Shown here: positions 8,478 to 18,130 of the stretch, in pieces
Layout of the letters: each line of letters starts with the position of its first letter
Numbering within the stretch: the stretch's first letter is position 1
Origin: Xanthomonas hortorum
Lineage (GTDB): Bacteria > Pseudomonadota > Gammaproteobacteria > Xanthomonadales > Xanthomonadaceae
Reading direction: 5' to 3'
Assembly: GCF_024339125.1 (NCBI RefSeq)
Contig: NZ_CP101417.1
Location: 124,001 to 188,000 of the forward strand
Length of the DNA stretch: 64,000 nt
Program-made: the position numbers and the translations under genes
The notes under the pieces: generated by a model
Databases searched by the model: none
Seen by the model: only the letters and a program-made list of their open reading frames with translations
What the model was told of the DNA's origin: nothing

Positions 8478-10235
8478 TCAACGCGCCGGCGGATACAGCG
8501 GCGCCAATACCTCCGGTTCCGCAGCCGTTGCATGGCGCCAACGCGGGCCTTTGGAAAACGCCTCGCGCAACGCTGTACGCGCGGCGGCCACATCACCATC
8601 GCCGCCCCAGCGCGCGCGCTGCATCTGCGCCACTGCTGCGCGCTGGGCCCGATCACTCAACGCGGCCAGCACACTGTCGATGTCGGCAACACCGGCCATG
8701 CCGCAGAGTACCGCCGCCACATCGTCCATCCCGCCGGTATCGAGCGCGCGCCGCAATTCGGCCACGCCATGTGTCGCACGCCGGCCAGAGGCAGGCGTAT
8801 CTCTGCCATTGGCCACCAGCGCACTGCGCACACCACCGCGACGCCGCAGCAAGGCCCACGCAAGCGTGGCAATCCATAACAGTGCAAAACCGATTGCCGC
8901 GCCGATCCAGCCCCACGGCTGCTGTGCAGCGGCGGGTTGCTGCAGGCTGAGCGTGCTAGCCACTGGGGCCGGCACAGCGTTGTCAGGCGATGGGCTCGCC
9001 ACCGGCGCGGGCGCGGGCGCCGCAAATGCGCCACTGCCCGCAGCCACATCCAACGTGAGATCCGGCACTGATGCAGTCTTGGCCGCCGCTGCGCCCACAT
9101 CCCACCACGCCACCTGCAAACCCGGCACCACCAGTGGACCGGCGCGGTTGGGCACGATCGAATAGCGCCGGGTCAGCCGCAGCTGCGGCGAACCGTCCAC
9201 GAAGCGTTCCTCATACTGCGCCGGCTCGGCAAACACCTGCGCGTCGGGCACGCTAGGAGTAGGCAATTCCGGAAACTGCGCCTGGGTGGCGCCGCGTGCG
9301 CTGGCTTCCACCACGATCTGCGCCGCTTCACCAGCAGTCGCACGTTGCGGCGTGGTGGTGTAACGCAGTTGCAGACTGCGCAGCGGCAACCACGGCTGCG
9401 GCGCGTTGGCCGGCTGCGCACGCACCTGCAGCGGAATGCTGGCGCTGCGCGCGGTCAGCTCGCCATTACCGCGACCGAAATAATCATCGAAAAAACCACC
9501 GACCGAACGCCCATTGAAACGCGCCGACGGCAACAGCAAGCGCCCACTGCGCTCGGGCACCAGCAAGTAGCGCCGCTCCACCACGTTGTATTGACGATTG
9601 TTGACCAGCTTGACCGAACTGACGTCATCGCCAATACGCTGCAGCGATGCGCCATCGGGCGCTTCCAGATCCAGCTCGCCGGAGGCCAGCTGCGTAGCGA
9701 AGTACAAACGCACCACCACGCCCACGCTTTGCTGCACGTAGGGCTGCGGGTCGTCCACCTGCGTTTCGACGAAGGCGTCTTCATTGCCCTGGGCCGCACT
9801 CGGCCCGACTGGCGCGCTGCCACCAGCGCTGCCGGTGCTGCCGGTGCCCGCATTGTTTGCCGCCCCAACCACCTGCAACCGCAGCGGCTCGGTGCGCTCG
9901 TTGCCGACACGTATCGCCGGCACGATCAGCTCGCCGCTCTTGCGCGGCGTCAACACCACGCCGAACAACGCACGCACCGTGACCGATCCGTTGGTCACCT
10001 GCATCTGTTGATTGGCGCTCTTGGCACCCAGTGCGAAATCGTTGCGCAACGGCGTGTAATCCGGATCGACGCCGCGTTGATCGGTTTCGATATTCAACAT
10101 CACCACGTCGCCGGCATTGGCACTGTCGCGGTCCAGCCAGGCGCGCGTCACCGCACCGACGGGTGCGGAAGCGAGCATCGCGATGCTGGCCAGCATCGCG
10201 ATCGCCGCGCGGCGTAAGTGGTGTGTGCCGATCAT
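8478..10235 (-). CDS. batD: BatD-like membrane protein
   Basis: 585-aa protein of the BatD (aerotolerance, oxygen tolerance) family. A signal peptide (IAMLASIAMLASAPVGA) precedes a large periplasmic region beginning AWLDRDSANAGDVVMLNIETD, a typical BatD beta-rich start. A single transmembrane helix follows (WGWIGAAIGFALLWIATLAWALL), then a cytosolic tail. ATG overlaps the stop of the preceding VWA gene by 4 bp, so translation is coupled. Bat proteins are thought to form a VWA-containing inner-membrane/periplasmic complex with a MoxR chaperone; the biochemical role is still unclear. Confidence 0.88.
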   Translation of the reverse strand: MIGTHHLRRAAIAMLASIAMLASAPVGAVTRAWLDRDSANAGDVVMLNIETDQRGVDPDYTPLRNDFALGAKSANQQMQVTNGSVTVRALFGVVLTPRKSGELIVPAIRVGNERTEPLRLQVVGAANNAGTGSTGSAGGSAPVGPSAAQGNEDAFVETQVDDPQPYVQQSVGVVVRLYFATQLASGELDLEAPDGASLQRIGDDVSSVKLVNNRQYNVVERRYLLVPERSGRLLLPSARFNGRSVGGFFDDYFGRGNGELTARSASIPLQVRAQPANAPQPWLPLRSLQLRYTTTPQRATAGEAAQIVVEASARGATQAQFPELPTPSVPDAQVFAEPAQYEERFVDGSPQLRLTRRYSIVPNRAGPLVVPGLQVAWWDVGAAAAKTASVPDLTLDVAAGSGAFAAPAPAPVASPSPDNAVPAPVASTLSLQQPAAAQQPWGWIGAAIGFALLWIATLAWALLRRRGGVRSALVANGRDTPASGRRATHGVAELRRALDTGGMDDVAAVLCGMAGVADIDSVLAALSDRAQRAAVAQMQRARWGGDGDVAAARTALREAFSKGPRWRHATAAEPEVLAPLYPPAR

Positions 10236-12076
10236 CGTCCGTCCCGTTGCCTGCGTTCGTGTTCCAGCCTGAATTTGGTGCGCAGCAAGCTGCCCGGATC
10301 GTCCGGAACGCGCCGCAACCAGGCGTCCACCGCCTGGCGTTGCTCGCGCTGTTCCGGCGTCTCGCTGACGGCTGCGGCTTCCTGCTTGCCATTTGCATCG
10401 GCGCTCTTGTCGCCGGCCTGCGCCATCGCCTGCCGCATCTTTTGCCGCTGCGCGGCATCGGCCTGCTGCTGCGCCTGCGCATCGGCCGATTGCGGCGGCG
10501 CGTCCTGCTTGCTCTGCTCGCCTTGCCCATTCTTGGATTGCTGGTCTTGCGACTTTCCATCCTGCGGCGTCTGCGCCGGAGAGGGCTGATCCTTGCTGTC
10601 CTGTTTGCCTTGGGCGCCCTGCCTATCCTGCCCGTCCTGGCCAGCGTTTTGGTTGTCTTGTTTGTTCTGCCCGGACTGATTTTGGCCGGGCTTGTTCTGA
10701 CCGGATTGCTTCTGGTCTTTGGACTGGCCCTTGCCGTCCTTGTTGTTCTGCTGTTGACGCTTGCGCGCCGCATCCACCGCCGCACGATTGGCGATGGCGT
10801 CCTGCTGGTCGGGGTGTTGCTTCAGCGCACGGTCGTACGCCGCAATCGCTTCGTCGTACTGCCCCTGCCGGGCCAGCGCGTTGCCAAGGTTGTACAGGCC
10901 CTCATCGGTGGGCACACCTTCAAACGCTTTCTGTGCCGCAGCGAAATCGCCTTTGCGATACGCCTGCACGCCTGCATCCAGACGTTGTTGTTGCACCTGA
11001 TCGGCGCGTTGCCACAACGTACTCTCTGCTGCGTGCGCGGGCCGAGCCAACGGCAACACACACACCAACGCGAGTACCGCCACAACCGCACGACGGCGGA
11101 ACGCCAGCAGCGCCAACAGCATCACCGGCAGCAGCAGCCAGTAGCCTTCGTCCAGCCAGGTCTTGCCGCCATTGGACTCGGCCGCTTCATCGGCCAAGGG
11201 CTGCTGCGTAGGATCGAGCACCCCCAGCGCACGCAAATCCGAATCATCCGCTGCAATGCGCGCATACCGCCCACCGCCCTGCCCGGCCAGATCGCGCAGG
11301 CTGGCTTCGTCCAGTTTCGCCTGTGCGATTTCGCCGGTACTTGTGCGATAGGCAGCGCCGCGCTCGCTACCCACACCGAGCGCAGATACGCTGAATCCAC
11401 GCGAATGCGCCAGCCGTGCAGAACTGCCGGCCCCACGATCCGCACTATCGCTGACCAACAGAATGTCGCCTTGTTTGAAGCCCGCCTGCACCAGCAACTG
11501 CGTGGCCGCATCGATCGCCGCATCGGCGCGCTTGCCATCCACCGGCATCACCGATGGCGACAACGCGTCCAGAAACAACGCCACATTGGCCGTGTCTTCA
11601 GTGAGCGGTGCAACGGTGAAGGTTTCGCCTGCATAGACCAGCAGCGCGACTTCGCCACCGGCGCGCTTGCGCAACAGCGTGGCCAGTTTCGCGCGCGCCT
11701 GCAGCAAGCGCGATGGCGGCAAATCGTTGGCATTGATGCTGGAGGACAGATCCAGCGCCACCACCAGCGGCATGCTGGAGTGATACACCGGCCGCTCGAC
11801 CTGCCGCCAACTCGGCCCGGTCATTGCCACCACCGCAAGCGCATACGTCAACGCAGCCAGCACGAAGCCGAGCCATCCGCGCTGACCACCGGAGACCAGT
11901 AACTTGGGCAACAGATGCGCATCCACACTGTGCCGCCATACCTCCGCATCGCGTCGGCGCAGGTGCCAGAGCAGCGCGGCCGGCACGATGGCCAGCAGCG
12001 CCCATAGCAAGGTCGGGCGCAGCAGATGCAACGACTGCAATGCCGCTGTCAGCTCGGTCAGCGCGTTCATCGCCAT
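10232..12076 (-). CDS. VWA and TPR protein, BatB/BatC fusion-like
   Basis: 614 aa. Two N-terminal membrane segments flank a short loop, followed by a von Willebrand A domain with MIDAS motif DLSSS (about residue 90) and a later transmembrane segment. Two or so TPR units follow (DEGLYNLGNALARQGQYDEAIAAYDRAL). The C-terminal third is extremely low complexity, rich in Gln, Lys, Asn, Asp, Gly and Ser. This joins in one chain what BatB (VWA) and BatC (TPR) do separately in Bacteroides and Leptospira. It overlaps both neighbours in the operon. Confidence 0.87.
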   Translation of the reverse strand: MAMNALTELTAALQSLHLLRPTLLWALLAIVPAALLWHLRRRDAEVWRHSVDAHLLPKLLVSGGQRGWLGFVLAALTYALAVVAMTGPSWRQVERPVYHSSMPLVVALDLSSSINANDLPPSRLLQARAKLATLLRKRAGGEVALLVYAGETFTVAPLTEDTANVALFLDALSPSVMPVDGKRADAAIDAATQLLVQAGFKQGDILLVSDSADRGAGSSARLAHSRGFSVSALGVGSERGAAYRTSTGEIAQAKLDEASLRDLAGQGGGRYARIAADDSDLRALGVLDPTQQPLADEAAESNGGKTWLDEGYWLLLPVMLLALLAFRRRAVVAVLALVCVLPLARPAHAAESTLWQRADQVQQQRLDAGVQAYRKGDFAAAQKAFEGVPTDEGLYNLGNALARQGQYDEAIAAYDRALKQHPDQQDAIANRAAVDAARKRQQQNNKDGKGQSKDQKQSGQNKPGQNQSGQNKQDNQNAGQDGQDRQGAQGKQDSKDQPSPAQTPQDGKSQDQQSKNGQGEQSKQDAPPQSADAQAQQQADAAQRQKMRQAMAQAGDKSADANGKQEAAAVSETPEQREQRQAVDAWLRRVPDDPGSLLRTKFRLEHERRQRDGR

Positions 12077-13074
12077 CTCCGCGGCAGCACGTAGGCAAGC
12101 AGCGCAATCACGATGGCAGCACCCAACGGCCAGTAATAGCGCTCCACGCGCGGTTGCACCGATGGCCCCATTGCCTTCACCGGTTCCAGCCGATCCAGTT
12201 CGGCATAGATGCCGGCCAGTTCCTCGGTGTCGCGTGCGCGGAAGAAGCGCCCGCCGGTCTGTTCGGCGATCTTGCGCAACCCGGCTTCATCGATATCGTC
12301 ATTGCCACCGGCCGGAATCGGCACGCCGAACAACGAGTAACCACCGCTGCCACCGAAGGCGATGGTGTGCACGCGCACGCCTTCGGCCTTGGCAAGTTCG
12401 GCGGCTTTCAGCGGATTGAGCACGCCAGCGGTGTTGACGCCATCGGTGAGCAGCACCACCACGCGTTGCCCCTGCTTCTGCTCGCGCAGCCGCTTGACCG
12501 ACAATGCAATCGCATCGCCGATCGCGGTTTCGCGCCCGGCCAAGCCCACCACGCTGTCGGCTAGCTGGTCGCGCACGGAGGTCAGATCCGCGGTCAATGG
12601 CGTCAGCGCATAGGCGCGTTGGCCAAATACCAACAAGCCGACGCGATCGCCTTCGCGGCGATCCAGAAAGTCCGACAATACCGCCTTGGCAGCAGTCAGG
12701 CGATCGACCACGCTGCCGCCAAGCACCATATCCGGCTCGCTCATGCTGCCGGACAGATCCACCGCCAGCATCATCTGTCGCGCCTCGCGCGGCGGCTGGA
12801 TCACCTCGCCCAGTTGTTGCGGACGCGCAAGCGCCGCACACAACAAGAACCAGCCAAGCCATGCCAACCAGCGCGGCATCCGCAATGCCGGTACACGTTG
12901 CGCCTGTGCAACCGCCTGCAATTGATCGGCGTAGGGCACGCGCAGCGCAGCCGCATCGGCACGCCGTTGCGGCCAGAACCACATCAGTAACGGCAGCGGC
13001 ATCAACCACCATGCCCACGGCCACGCGCAGTGCGCGAGCGCGTCCTGCCATTGCGACCACTGCAGCCAGTTCAT
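12067..13074 (-). CDS. batA: VWA domain protein, BatA-like
   Basis: 335 aa from ATG 13074 (MNWLQWSQWQ), chosen because it overlaps the DUF4381 stop by 4 bp and removes an upstream extension lacking homology-like features. Two N-terminal membrane helices precede a VWA domain with MIDAS DLSGSMSEPD (about residue 100), a conserved Thr in FGQRAYALTPLT, and Asp in LLTDGVNTAG. A C-terminal helix (GAAIVIALLAYVLPRRWR) anchors it. Probable partner of the adjacent VWA/TPR protein in the Bat complex. Confidence 0.88.
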   Translation of the reverse strand: MNWLQWSQWQDALAHCAWPWAWWLMPLPLLMWFWPQRRADAAALRVPYADQLQAVAQAQRVPALRMPRWLAWLGWFLLCAALARPQQLGEVIQPPREARQMMLAVDLSGSMSEPDMVLGGSVVDRLTAAKAVLSDFLDRREGDRVGLLVFGQRAYALTPLTADLTSVRDQLADSVVGLAGRETAIGDAIALSVKRLREQKQGQRVVVLLTDGVNTAGVLNPLKAAELAKAEGVRVHTIAFGGSGGYSLFGVPIPAGGNDDIDEAGLRKIAEQTGGRFFRARDTEELAGIYAELDRLEPVKAMGPSVQPRVERYYWPLGAAIVIALLAYVLPRRWR

Positions 13075-13538
13075 CGCTGGCCCCGCATCAGACTCAGAAA
13101 ACGCTGTCGCGCCAGTGCCTGCACGGCATCCAGATCTGCAACCGCTGGCGCGCGTTGAAATCCGCCATCCAGCACCGCGCGGCCCGGCCCTTGCGAAAAC
13201 GCATGGGTCTTGCTTTTGCGGCCATCCAGAAACTGCAACCACGCCTCGCCCTGCAACCGATCGGCCTGCGCATCGACGCTGCGCGCCGCACGCCGCAATA
13301 ACACCGACAGCGTCGCCAAGCGCTGCGCGGGAGTTGTCGTGTTCTGCAGTTCGGCATCAAATGCCGCCAACCATCGGCGCTGCTGCCGACGACGACGACG
13401 CCACCAGAACCATGCGGCACCGAACACCAGCACCACTGCAGCGAGTACCAACCACCACCCCATCGCCAACGGCCACCACGACGGCGACGGCGGCAGATGG
13501 ACATCGCGTAGCGGGAGCGATTGCGGTGCCATCGTCAT
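13071..13538 (-). CDS. DUF4381 domain membrane protein
   Basis: 155 aa with a proline-rich start, one transmembrane helix (WWLVLAAVVLVFGAAWFWW) and a basic cytosolic tail with LSVLLRRAARSV and WLQFLDG motifs. This is the small DUF4381 protein usually encoded between a DUF58 gene and batA. It overlaps both neighbours by 4 bp. Function is unknown beyond membership in the MoxR/Bat operon. Confidence 0.85.
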   Translation of the reverse strand: MTMAPQSLPLRDVHLPPSPSWWPLAMGWWLVLAAVVLVFGAAWFWWRRRRRQQRRWLAAFDAELQNTTTPAQRLATLSVLLRRAARSVDAQADRLQGEAWLQFLDGRKSKTHAFSQGPGRAVLDGGFQRAPAVADLDAVQALARQRFLSLMRGQR

Positions 13539-14497
13539 CGACCCCGCACGGCGTTACTGCCGCCCAACCAGGCATCGCTGGCATCGTCGGTGGACAGGCG
13601 ATGCAAGCGCACACCGCGTGCCTGCAATATCGACGTCAGTTGTTCCAGCGGCGCGACGAATTCGGCCTTCCAGCGCGCGCGTCCGGCCTGCGTGGAGAGA
13701 TCGATCGCAATGCGCTCGCCACGCACATCGAAGGTGAGTGCGCGTGCAGGTGGTGCCAGTTCCAACGGGTCGACCAGCACGATCACCACGACTTCGTGAT
13801 GCAATGCCAAGCCCGACCAGCGCGCCTCGGAGATCTTGCTGGCGCTACGTGCATCGGCCAACACGGTCAGCCGCGCACCGGGGCGCAGCAAGCGTGCAGC
13901 ATGATCCAACGCAACATCCAGCCCGGCATCGCCCGACGGCGGCTGCGCATACCAGCGCGCCAATGCGTCCAGTACCGGCAGCACGCCGCGCTGGCCCGAA
14001 CGCGGCGCGATCGGTGCTTCACTGCCAGTGCCACGCAGTGCGGCAATGCGGTCGCCCTGCCGCTGCGCCAACCACGCTGCTACGGCCCCCGCGCGCGCCG
14101 CCTGCACCGATTTGTAGCGCACCCGCGTGCCGAAAAAGAGCGATGGCGCGGTGTCGGCCACAATCAGACTCAAGCGTTCGCGCTCGGCCTGGAAGAGTTT
14201 GGTATGCGCTCGCCCGGTGCGTGCGGTGACGCGCCAGTCAATATGCCGCGCATCGTCGCCGGCGACATACTCGCGCGATTCGGCGTATTCCATCCCACGC
14301 CCGCGCGTTGCCGCCGGCACCGGCCCCACCAAGCCATGCCGGCCACGGCCTGGCTGACCGCGATGGGTCACGGTGCCGCGCAGCGCGATCAACTCGGCAA
14401 GCGTTGGGCGCAGACCATCGCCGGCGACGGACGACGGAACAATTGCAGGGGGCGAGGACGGCATCGAAGACATCGGATTCTGGCGAGAGGGCGGCAT
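13535..14497 (-). CDS. DUF58 domain protein
   Basis: 320 aa. The DUF58 signature is visible as GRGMEYAESREYVAGDDARHIDWRVTART around residues 65-95, followed by a VWA-like fold (SLIVADTAPSLFFG, LTVLADARSASKISE). DUF58 proteins nearly always neighbour MoxR ATPases and are thought to be MoxR clients. Start could also be an internal Met at residue 9 or 12. It sits 22 bp after moxR. Confidence 0.88.
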   Translation of the reverse strand: MPPSRQNPMSSMPSSPPAIVPSSVAGDGLRPTLAELIALRGTVTHRGQPGRGRHGLVGPVPAATRGRGMEYAESREYVAGDDARHIDWRVTARTGRAHTKLFQAERERLSLIVADTAPSLFFGTRVRYKSVQAARAGAVAAWLAQRQGDRIAALRGTGSEAPIAPRSGQRGVLPVLDALARWYAQPPSGDAGLDVALDHAARLLRPGARLTVLADARSASKISEARWSGLALHHEVVVIVLVDPLELAPPARALTFDVRGERIAIDLSTQAGRARWKAEFVAPLEQLTSILQARGVRLHRLSTDDASDAWLGGSNAVRGR

Positions 14498-14519
14498 ACC
14501 TCAGCGACACGCTACCCGA

Positions 14520-15539
14520 TCAGGGCAGCGGAATCTTTTCCAGCAAAGCGGCGACCAGGCGTTCGCCATCCCAGCCTTCGGCGGTGGCTTCGTAGCTAGG
14601 CAGCACGCGGTGACGCAGCACGTCCGGCGCAATCGCACGGATATCGTCTGGCGTCACGTAGTCGCGCCCCGCCAGCCATGCACGCGCACGCGCGCAACGC
14701 TCCAGCGCGATCGAACCGCGTGGGCTCGCGCCCCAGGCAATCCGCCGCGCCAATGCCGGGTCGTAGCGCTGCGCATCGCGCGACGCGAGCACGATCTCGA
14801 TCAGATAGCGCTCAAGCTGCGGCGCCAGATGCACATCCAGCACCACACGTCGCGCAGCGAAGACGTCTTCCAGCGGAATCTTGTCGGGCACCGTCTCGTG
14901 CTTTTCCAGCGTATCGCGTGCGGCTTCGCGCGCCAGACGCAGAATCTCCGCCTCGGCATCCGCCTGCGGGTAGCCGATACGCACATGCATCAGGAAGCGA
15001 TCCAGCTGCGCCTCGGGCAGCGGGAACGTGCCCTCCTGCTCGATCGGATTCTGCGTTGCCATCACCAGAAACAGCTGCGGCAACGCATAGGTGTGCCGAC
15101 CCACAGTGACCTGGCGCTCGCCCATCGCCTCGAGAAGCGCCGACTGCACCTTGGCCGGCGCACGGTTGATCTCGTCGGCCAGCAGAATCGGATGGAAGAT
15201 CGGCCCCGGCATGAACTCGAAACGGCTGTCCTGCGGGCGCCAGATCTCGGTGCCGGTCAGATCGGAAGGCAACAAGTCCGGGGTGAACTGGACCCGCGCG
15301 AAATCCGCTTCCAGCCGCGAGGCCAGCGCCCGGATTGCAGTGGTCTTGGCCAACCCGGGCGCGCCTTCGACAAGCAAATGACCATCGGCCAGCAAGGCGA
15401 TCAGCAGCCGTTCGACCAGCGCAGACTGGCCCACGATGCGCTGCGTCAGCGACTCGCGCAGCAAGGTGAATTGACGATGCAGCCGGTCCTCGGTGGGCGC
15501 GGCGGCGGCTTCTGGGGGTAGCAGCGGCGGTGCGTTCAT
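14520..15539 (-). CDS. MoxR family AAA+ ATPase
   Basis: 339-aa chaperone-type AAA+ ATPase. Walker A is GAPGLAKT (about residue 60), Walker B LLADEINRAPAKVQSALLEAM, sensor 1 MATQNPIEQEGTFPLPEAQLDRF, with a C-terminal lid domain. First gene of the six-gene minus-strand operon moxR-DUF58-DUF4381-batA-VWA/TPR-batD. MoxR proteins help fold or activate VWA proteins, which matches the two VWA genes downstream. Confidence 0.93.
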   Translation of the reverse strand: MNAPPLLPPEAAAAPTEDRLHRQFTLLRESLTQRIVGQSALVERLLIALLADGHLLVEGAPGLAKTTAIRALASRLEADFARVQFTPDLLPSDLTGTEIWRPQDSRFEFMPGPIFHPILLADEINRAPAKVQSALLEAMGERQVTVGRHTYALPQLFLVMATQNPIEQEGTFPLPEAQLDRFLMHVRIGYPQADAEAEILRLAREAARDTLEKHETVPDKIPLEDVFAARRVVLDVHLAPQLERYLIEIVLASRDAQRYDPALARRIAWGASPRGSIALERCARARAWLAGRDYVTPDDIRAIAPDVLRHRVLPSYEATAEGWDGERLVAALLEKIPLP

Positions 15540-15637
15540 AGGCTCAGTGTGACCGATTCGAGCGCGATTGGTTCAATGAGGGGCATCAGGAAGTTCAGCC
15601 AATGCCCGAGTTTGTACCAGCCTGCGCAGCGGGGCAA

Positions 15638-15674
15638 AGAAAAAGCCAGGCACATGACATGCCTGACTTTTTTG
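15638..15674. terminator. Terminator downstream of pilQ
   Basis: Imperfect hairpin aaaagccaggca (15641-15652) / tgcctgactttt (15660-15671) with one mismatch, flanked by A and T runs on opposite sides. It lies 30-60 bp past the pilQ stop. Confidence 0.65.
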
Positions 15675-15699
15675 TACGTGGCATTGGCTACGCGTAATA

Positions 15700-17577
15700 T
15701 CAGCGCACCGCTGACGCCACACGTAGCACCTTCGGTGTGATGAAGATCAGCAGTTCGGCTTTGCTTTTGCTACGACCGCGGCTCTTGAAGAGATTGCCGA
15801 GAAAGGGCACGTCACCCAAAAAAGGAACCTTGTTCACGCTGGAACGGTCGGTGAACTCGTAGACGCCACCAATCACAACAGTTTGGCCGTCATCCACCAG
15901 TACAGCAGTGTTGATCTCGCGACGATTGATCGACGGAACCGTACCGTAGTTTGGAAGTTCAATTAATTGATCAACCTCGTCTTTCTTGACATTCATGTTA
16001 AGAAAGACGCGATTGTCGTTGGTGATGGTAGGCGTTACCTTCAGCTCCAGAAGCACCTCTTTGAACTGGACGTTAGGCGTTGCTACCTGACCTGCAGTGC
16101 CACCTGTAACCGTGACATAACCAATTTCGCGACCTTGCTTGATGACACCTTCGCGTTGATTGGATGTGACAATTCGAGGATTCGAGATGACTTCGCCACG
16201 TCCCTCTTGTTGCAAGGCGGACAATTCAAGGTCCAGATTGAAGTTCGAGCCGAGTAGCGTGTAAGCAAGGCTAGGGGCATTGGCTCCGCTTGTGAAAGCG
16301 CCCGTTGGCAAATTGACGTTCAGACCACGTCCTGCAGAAGCCCCACCACCGCTGACATTACTGCCAACAGTTGCAACATTATCGCCGTAAGTATGCGTGC
16401 CACCTAGTCCGAATCTGGCGCCCAAGTCACGTGCAAACGTATCGGTGGCAATGACGATACGGCCCTCGATCAGCACCTGATCCACCGGGCGATCAATGTG
16501 CGAAATCAGCTCGCGCATCTGCGCGACCTTCTTCGGTACATCGCTGATCATCAAGGTGTTGGTACGTTCGTCGGCAACCAGACGACCGCGCGGCGACAGG
16601 AAGCCGTTGTCCTGCTGGCCTTGTCCACCACCACCCTGCCCACCACTACCGCCACCAATCCCCTTGGCCTCCGTCAGCGCCTTAAAGATCAACGACGCAT
16701 TGTGGTAATTGATCTGCACATAATCGGTGATTAGTTCTTCGCGATTCTCGATCGCAATGCGGGCGTCTTCTTTGTCCTGCTCGAACTTGGCCAGCTCCGG
16801 CTGCGGGGCGACCCACACCACGCCGCCGTCGCGGCGCTTGTCCAGGCCCTTGGCCCGCAGCACGATATCCAGCGCCTGGTCCCACGGCACGTTCATCAGG
16901 CGCAGCGTGACATTGCCCTGCACCGTGTCGGAGGCGACGATATTGAGGTTGGATTCCTCGGCGATCAGCTGCAGCACGGTGCGCACCGGCACGTCCTGGA
17001 AGTTGAACGTCACCGGGCGGCCGCTGTAGCCGCGCGCAGCGATCTGCGCTGCTGCCTGGGTGACCGCTGCGGGACTCACGCCACCAACCGCCGGCTGGCC
17101 TTTGCGCGGGGTGATCTCGACCACGTATTCGTTGCCGGTCTGATAGGCCAGCGAATCGAACGCACCCTTGGTCGACAGCACCAGCTGCGAACCGGAACCG
17201 GACGGCTTCACTTCGACGCGCTGCACCGGCGTTGCGAAGTCGGTGACGTTGAGCGGGCGCTGCAGTTCGGCAGGCAACCGGGCGTTGCTGATGTCGACCA
17301 GCACGCTGTCGCCCTGCGTGCGCAGATCCGGGCTGGCGCCCTGGCCGTCGAACTGCAGGATCAGGCGGCCAGAACCATCCTCGCCACGTTTGAAATCGAT
17401 CTTGGACACCGCCAGGCTCGCCGGAGCGACCTTGGCCGGATCCTGCGCAGGCTGCTTCAGCGCCGCCGCTGCGAACGCGCTGCCGCTCGCCACTGCCAGC
17501 GCGAACCCCAACGCGCAGGCCTGGAACATCGCATGGCGTCGAACCAGACGCAGCCGCCGGGCATTGGAAAACATCAT
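15700..17577 (-). CDS. pilQ: Type IV pilus secretin PilQ
   Basis: Outer-membrane secretin through which the type IV pilus is extruded. 625 aa from ATG 17577, preceded by AGGGGA; a longer frame would overlap pilP. Signal peptide (ACALGFALAVASGSAFA), an AMIN-type domain (about 50-170), a secretin N1-like domain (VTFNFQDVPVRTVLQLIAEESNLNIV), then the secretin domain ending VPFLGDVPFLGNLFKSR...ELLIFITPKVL. A Gly/Gln-rich linker (GGGSGGQGGGGQGQQ) lies before the pore domain. The part encoding the secretin domain (about 15700-16620) is far less GC-rich than the rest, hinting at recombination. Confidence 0.95.
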   Translation of the reverse strand: MMFSNARRLRLVRRHAMFQACALGFALAVASGSAFAAAALKQPAQDPAKVAPASLAVSKIDFKRGEDGSGRLILQFDGQGASPDLRTQGDSVLVDISNARLPAELQRPLNVTDFATPVQRVEVKPSGSGSQLVLSTKGAFDSLAYQTGNEYVVEITPRKGQPAVGGVSPAAVTQAAAQIAARGYSGRPVTFNFQDVPVRTVLQLIAEESNLNIVASDTVQGNVTLRLMNVPWDQALDIVLRAKGLDKRRDGGVVWVAPQPELAKFEQDKEDARIAIENREELITDYVQINYHNASLIFKALTEAKGIGGGSGGQGGGGQGQQDNGFLSPRGRLVADERTNTLMISDVPKKVAQMRELISHIDRPVDQVLIEGRIVIATDTFARDLGARFGLGGTHTYGDNVATVGSNVSGGGASAGRGLNVNLPTGAFTSGANAPSLAYTLLGSNFNLDLELSALQQEGRGEVISNPRIVTSNQREGVIKQGREIGYVTVTGGTAGQVATPNVQFKEVLLELKVTPTITNDNRVFLNMNVKKDEVDQLIELPNYGTVPSINRREINTAVLVDDGQTVVIGGVYEFTDRSSVNKVPFLGDVPFLGNLFKSRGRSKSKAELLIFITPKVLRVASAVR

Positions 17578-17596
17578 CGTGCTATCCCCTATCACT

Positions 17597-18130
17597 TTAT
17601 TGATCATCCAATGCGAGTGCGGCCGGCCGTTCAAGCCATCCACCCGCACCGTCCGGCACAAGTTCAATCAGCTCGATGCGGTCTTCGTAGACCCCGGTCA
17701 CCCGGCCATCGCTCTGTCCCAGATACACACCCGGCCGCACCCGGTAAGTCACCTTGTCAGGCGCCATCACCAGCGCGATCAAGCCCGACCCACCGCCAAT
17801 GGTCCCCACCATGTCGAGAGCGTCGAGCGGATAGGCTTCCAACGGTTCCTTGCGCCGGTTCGGATCCGGACGCGTACCGTTGCTGCCTTCCGCAGTGACC
17901 CAGGCATCGCTGAATGGGTCGCGCATCACCTGCGCGGCATATTCGAATGTCTCGAACTGCTGCATCACCGGCAATGGCTCCAACGGCGGCGCCGGACGTG
18001 CGCGCACCTCGGCGACCCAGGCTTCCAGATTCGGCGCATCGCCCGGTGTGCTGGTCACACCGCGCGTGCACGCCGGCAATACAGCAGTTAACGCCACGCA
18101 GGACAGGATCTTGAGCAGTTTCATGGTCAT
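17597..18130 (-). CDS. pilP: Type IV pilus assembly lipoprotein PilP
   Basis: 177 aa. The signal peptide ends in a lipobox (VLPAC, Cys about residue 21), so it is an inner-membrane lipoprotein. The PilP beta domain follows (LDALDMVGTI, ALVMAPDKVTYRVRPGVYLGQSDGRVTGV). PilP links the PilN/PilO alignment complex to PilQ. ATG overlaps the pilO stop by 4 bp. pilQ begins 20 bp downstream. Confidence 0.93.
   Translation of the reverse strand: MTMKLLKILSCVALTAVLPACTRGVTSTPGDAPNLEAWVAEVRARPAPPLEPLPVMQQFETFEYAAQVMRDPFSDAWVTAEGSNGTRPDPNRRKEPLEAYPLDALDMVGTIGGGSGLIALVMAPDKVTYRVRPGVYLGQSDGRVTGVYEDRIELIELVPDGAGGWLERPAALALDDQ

Noticed and set aside
10031..11902. 623-codon plus-strand frame
   Set aside because: Lies opposite batD and the VWA/TPR gene; composition is a shadow of their codon bias.
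12067..13242. Longer batA start at 13242
   Set aside because: The extra residues run through DUF4381 coding sequence in another frame; ATG 13074 with a 4-bp overlap fits better.
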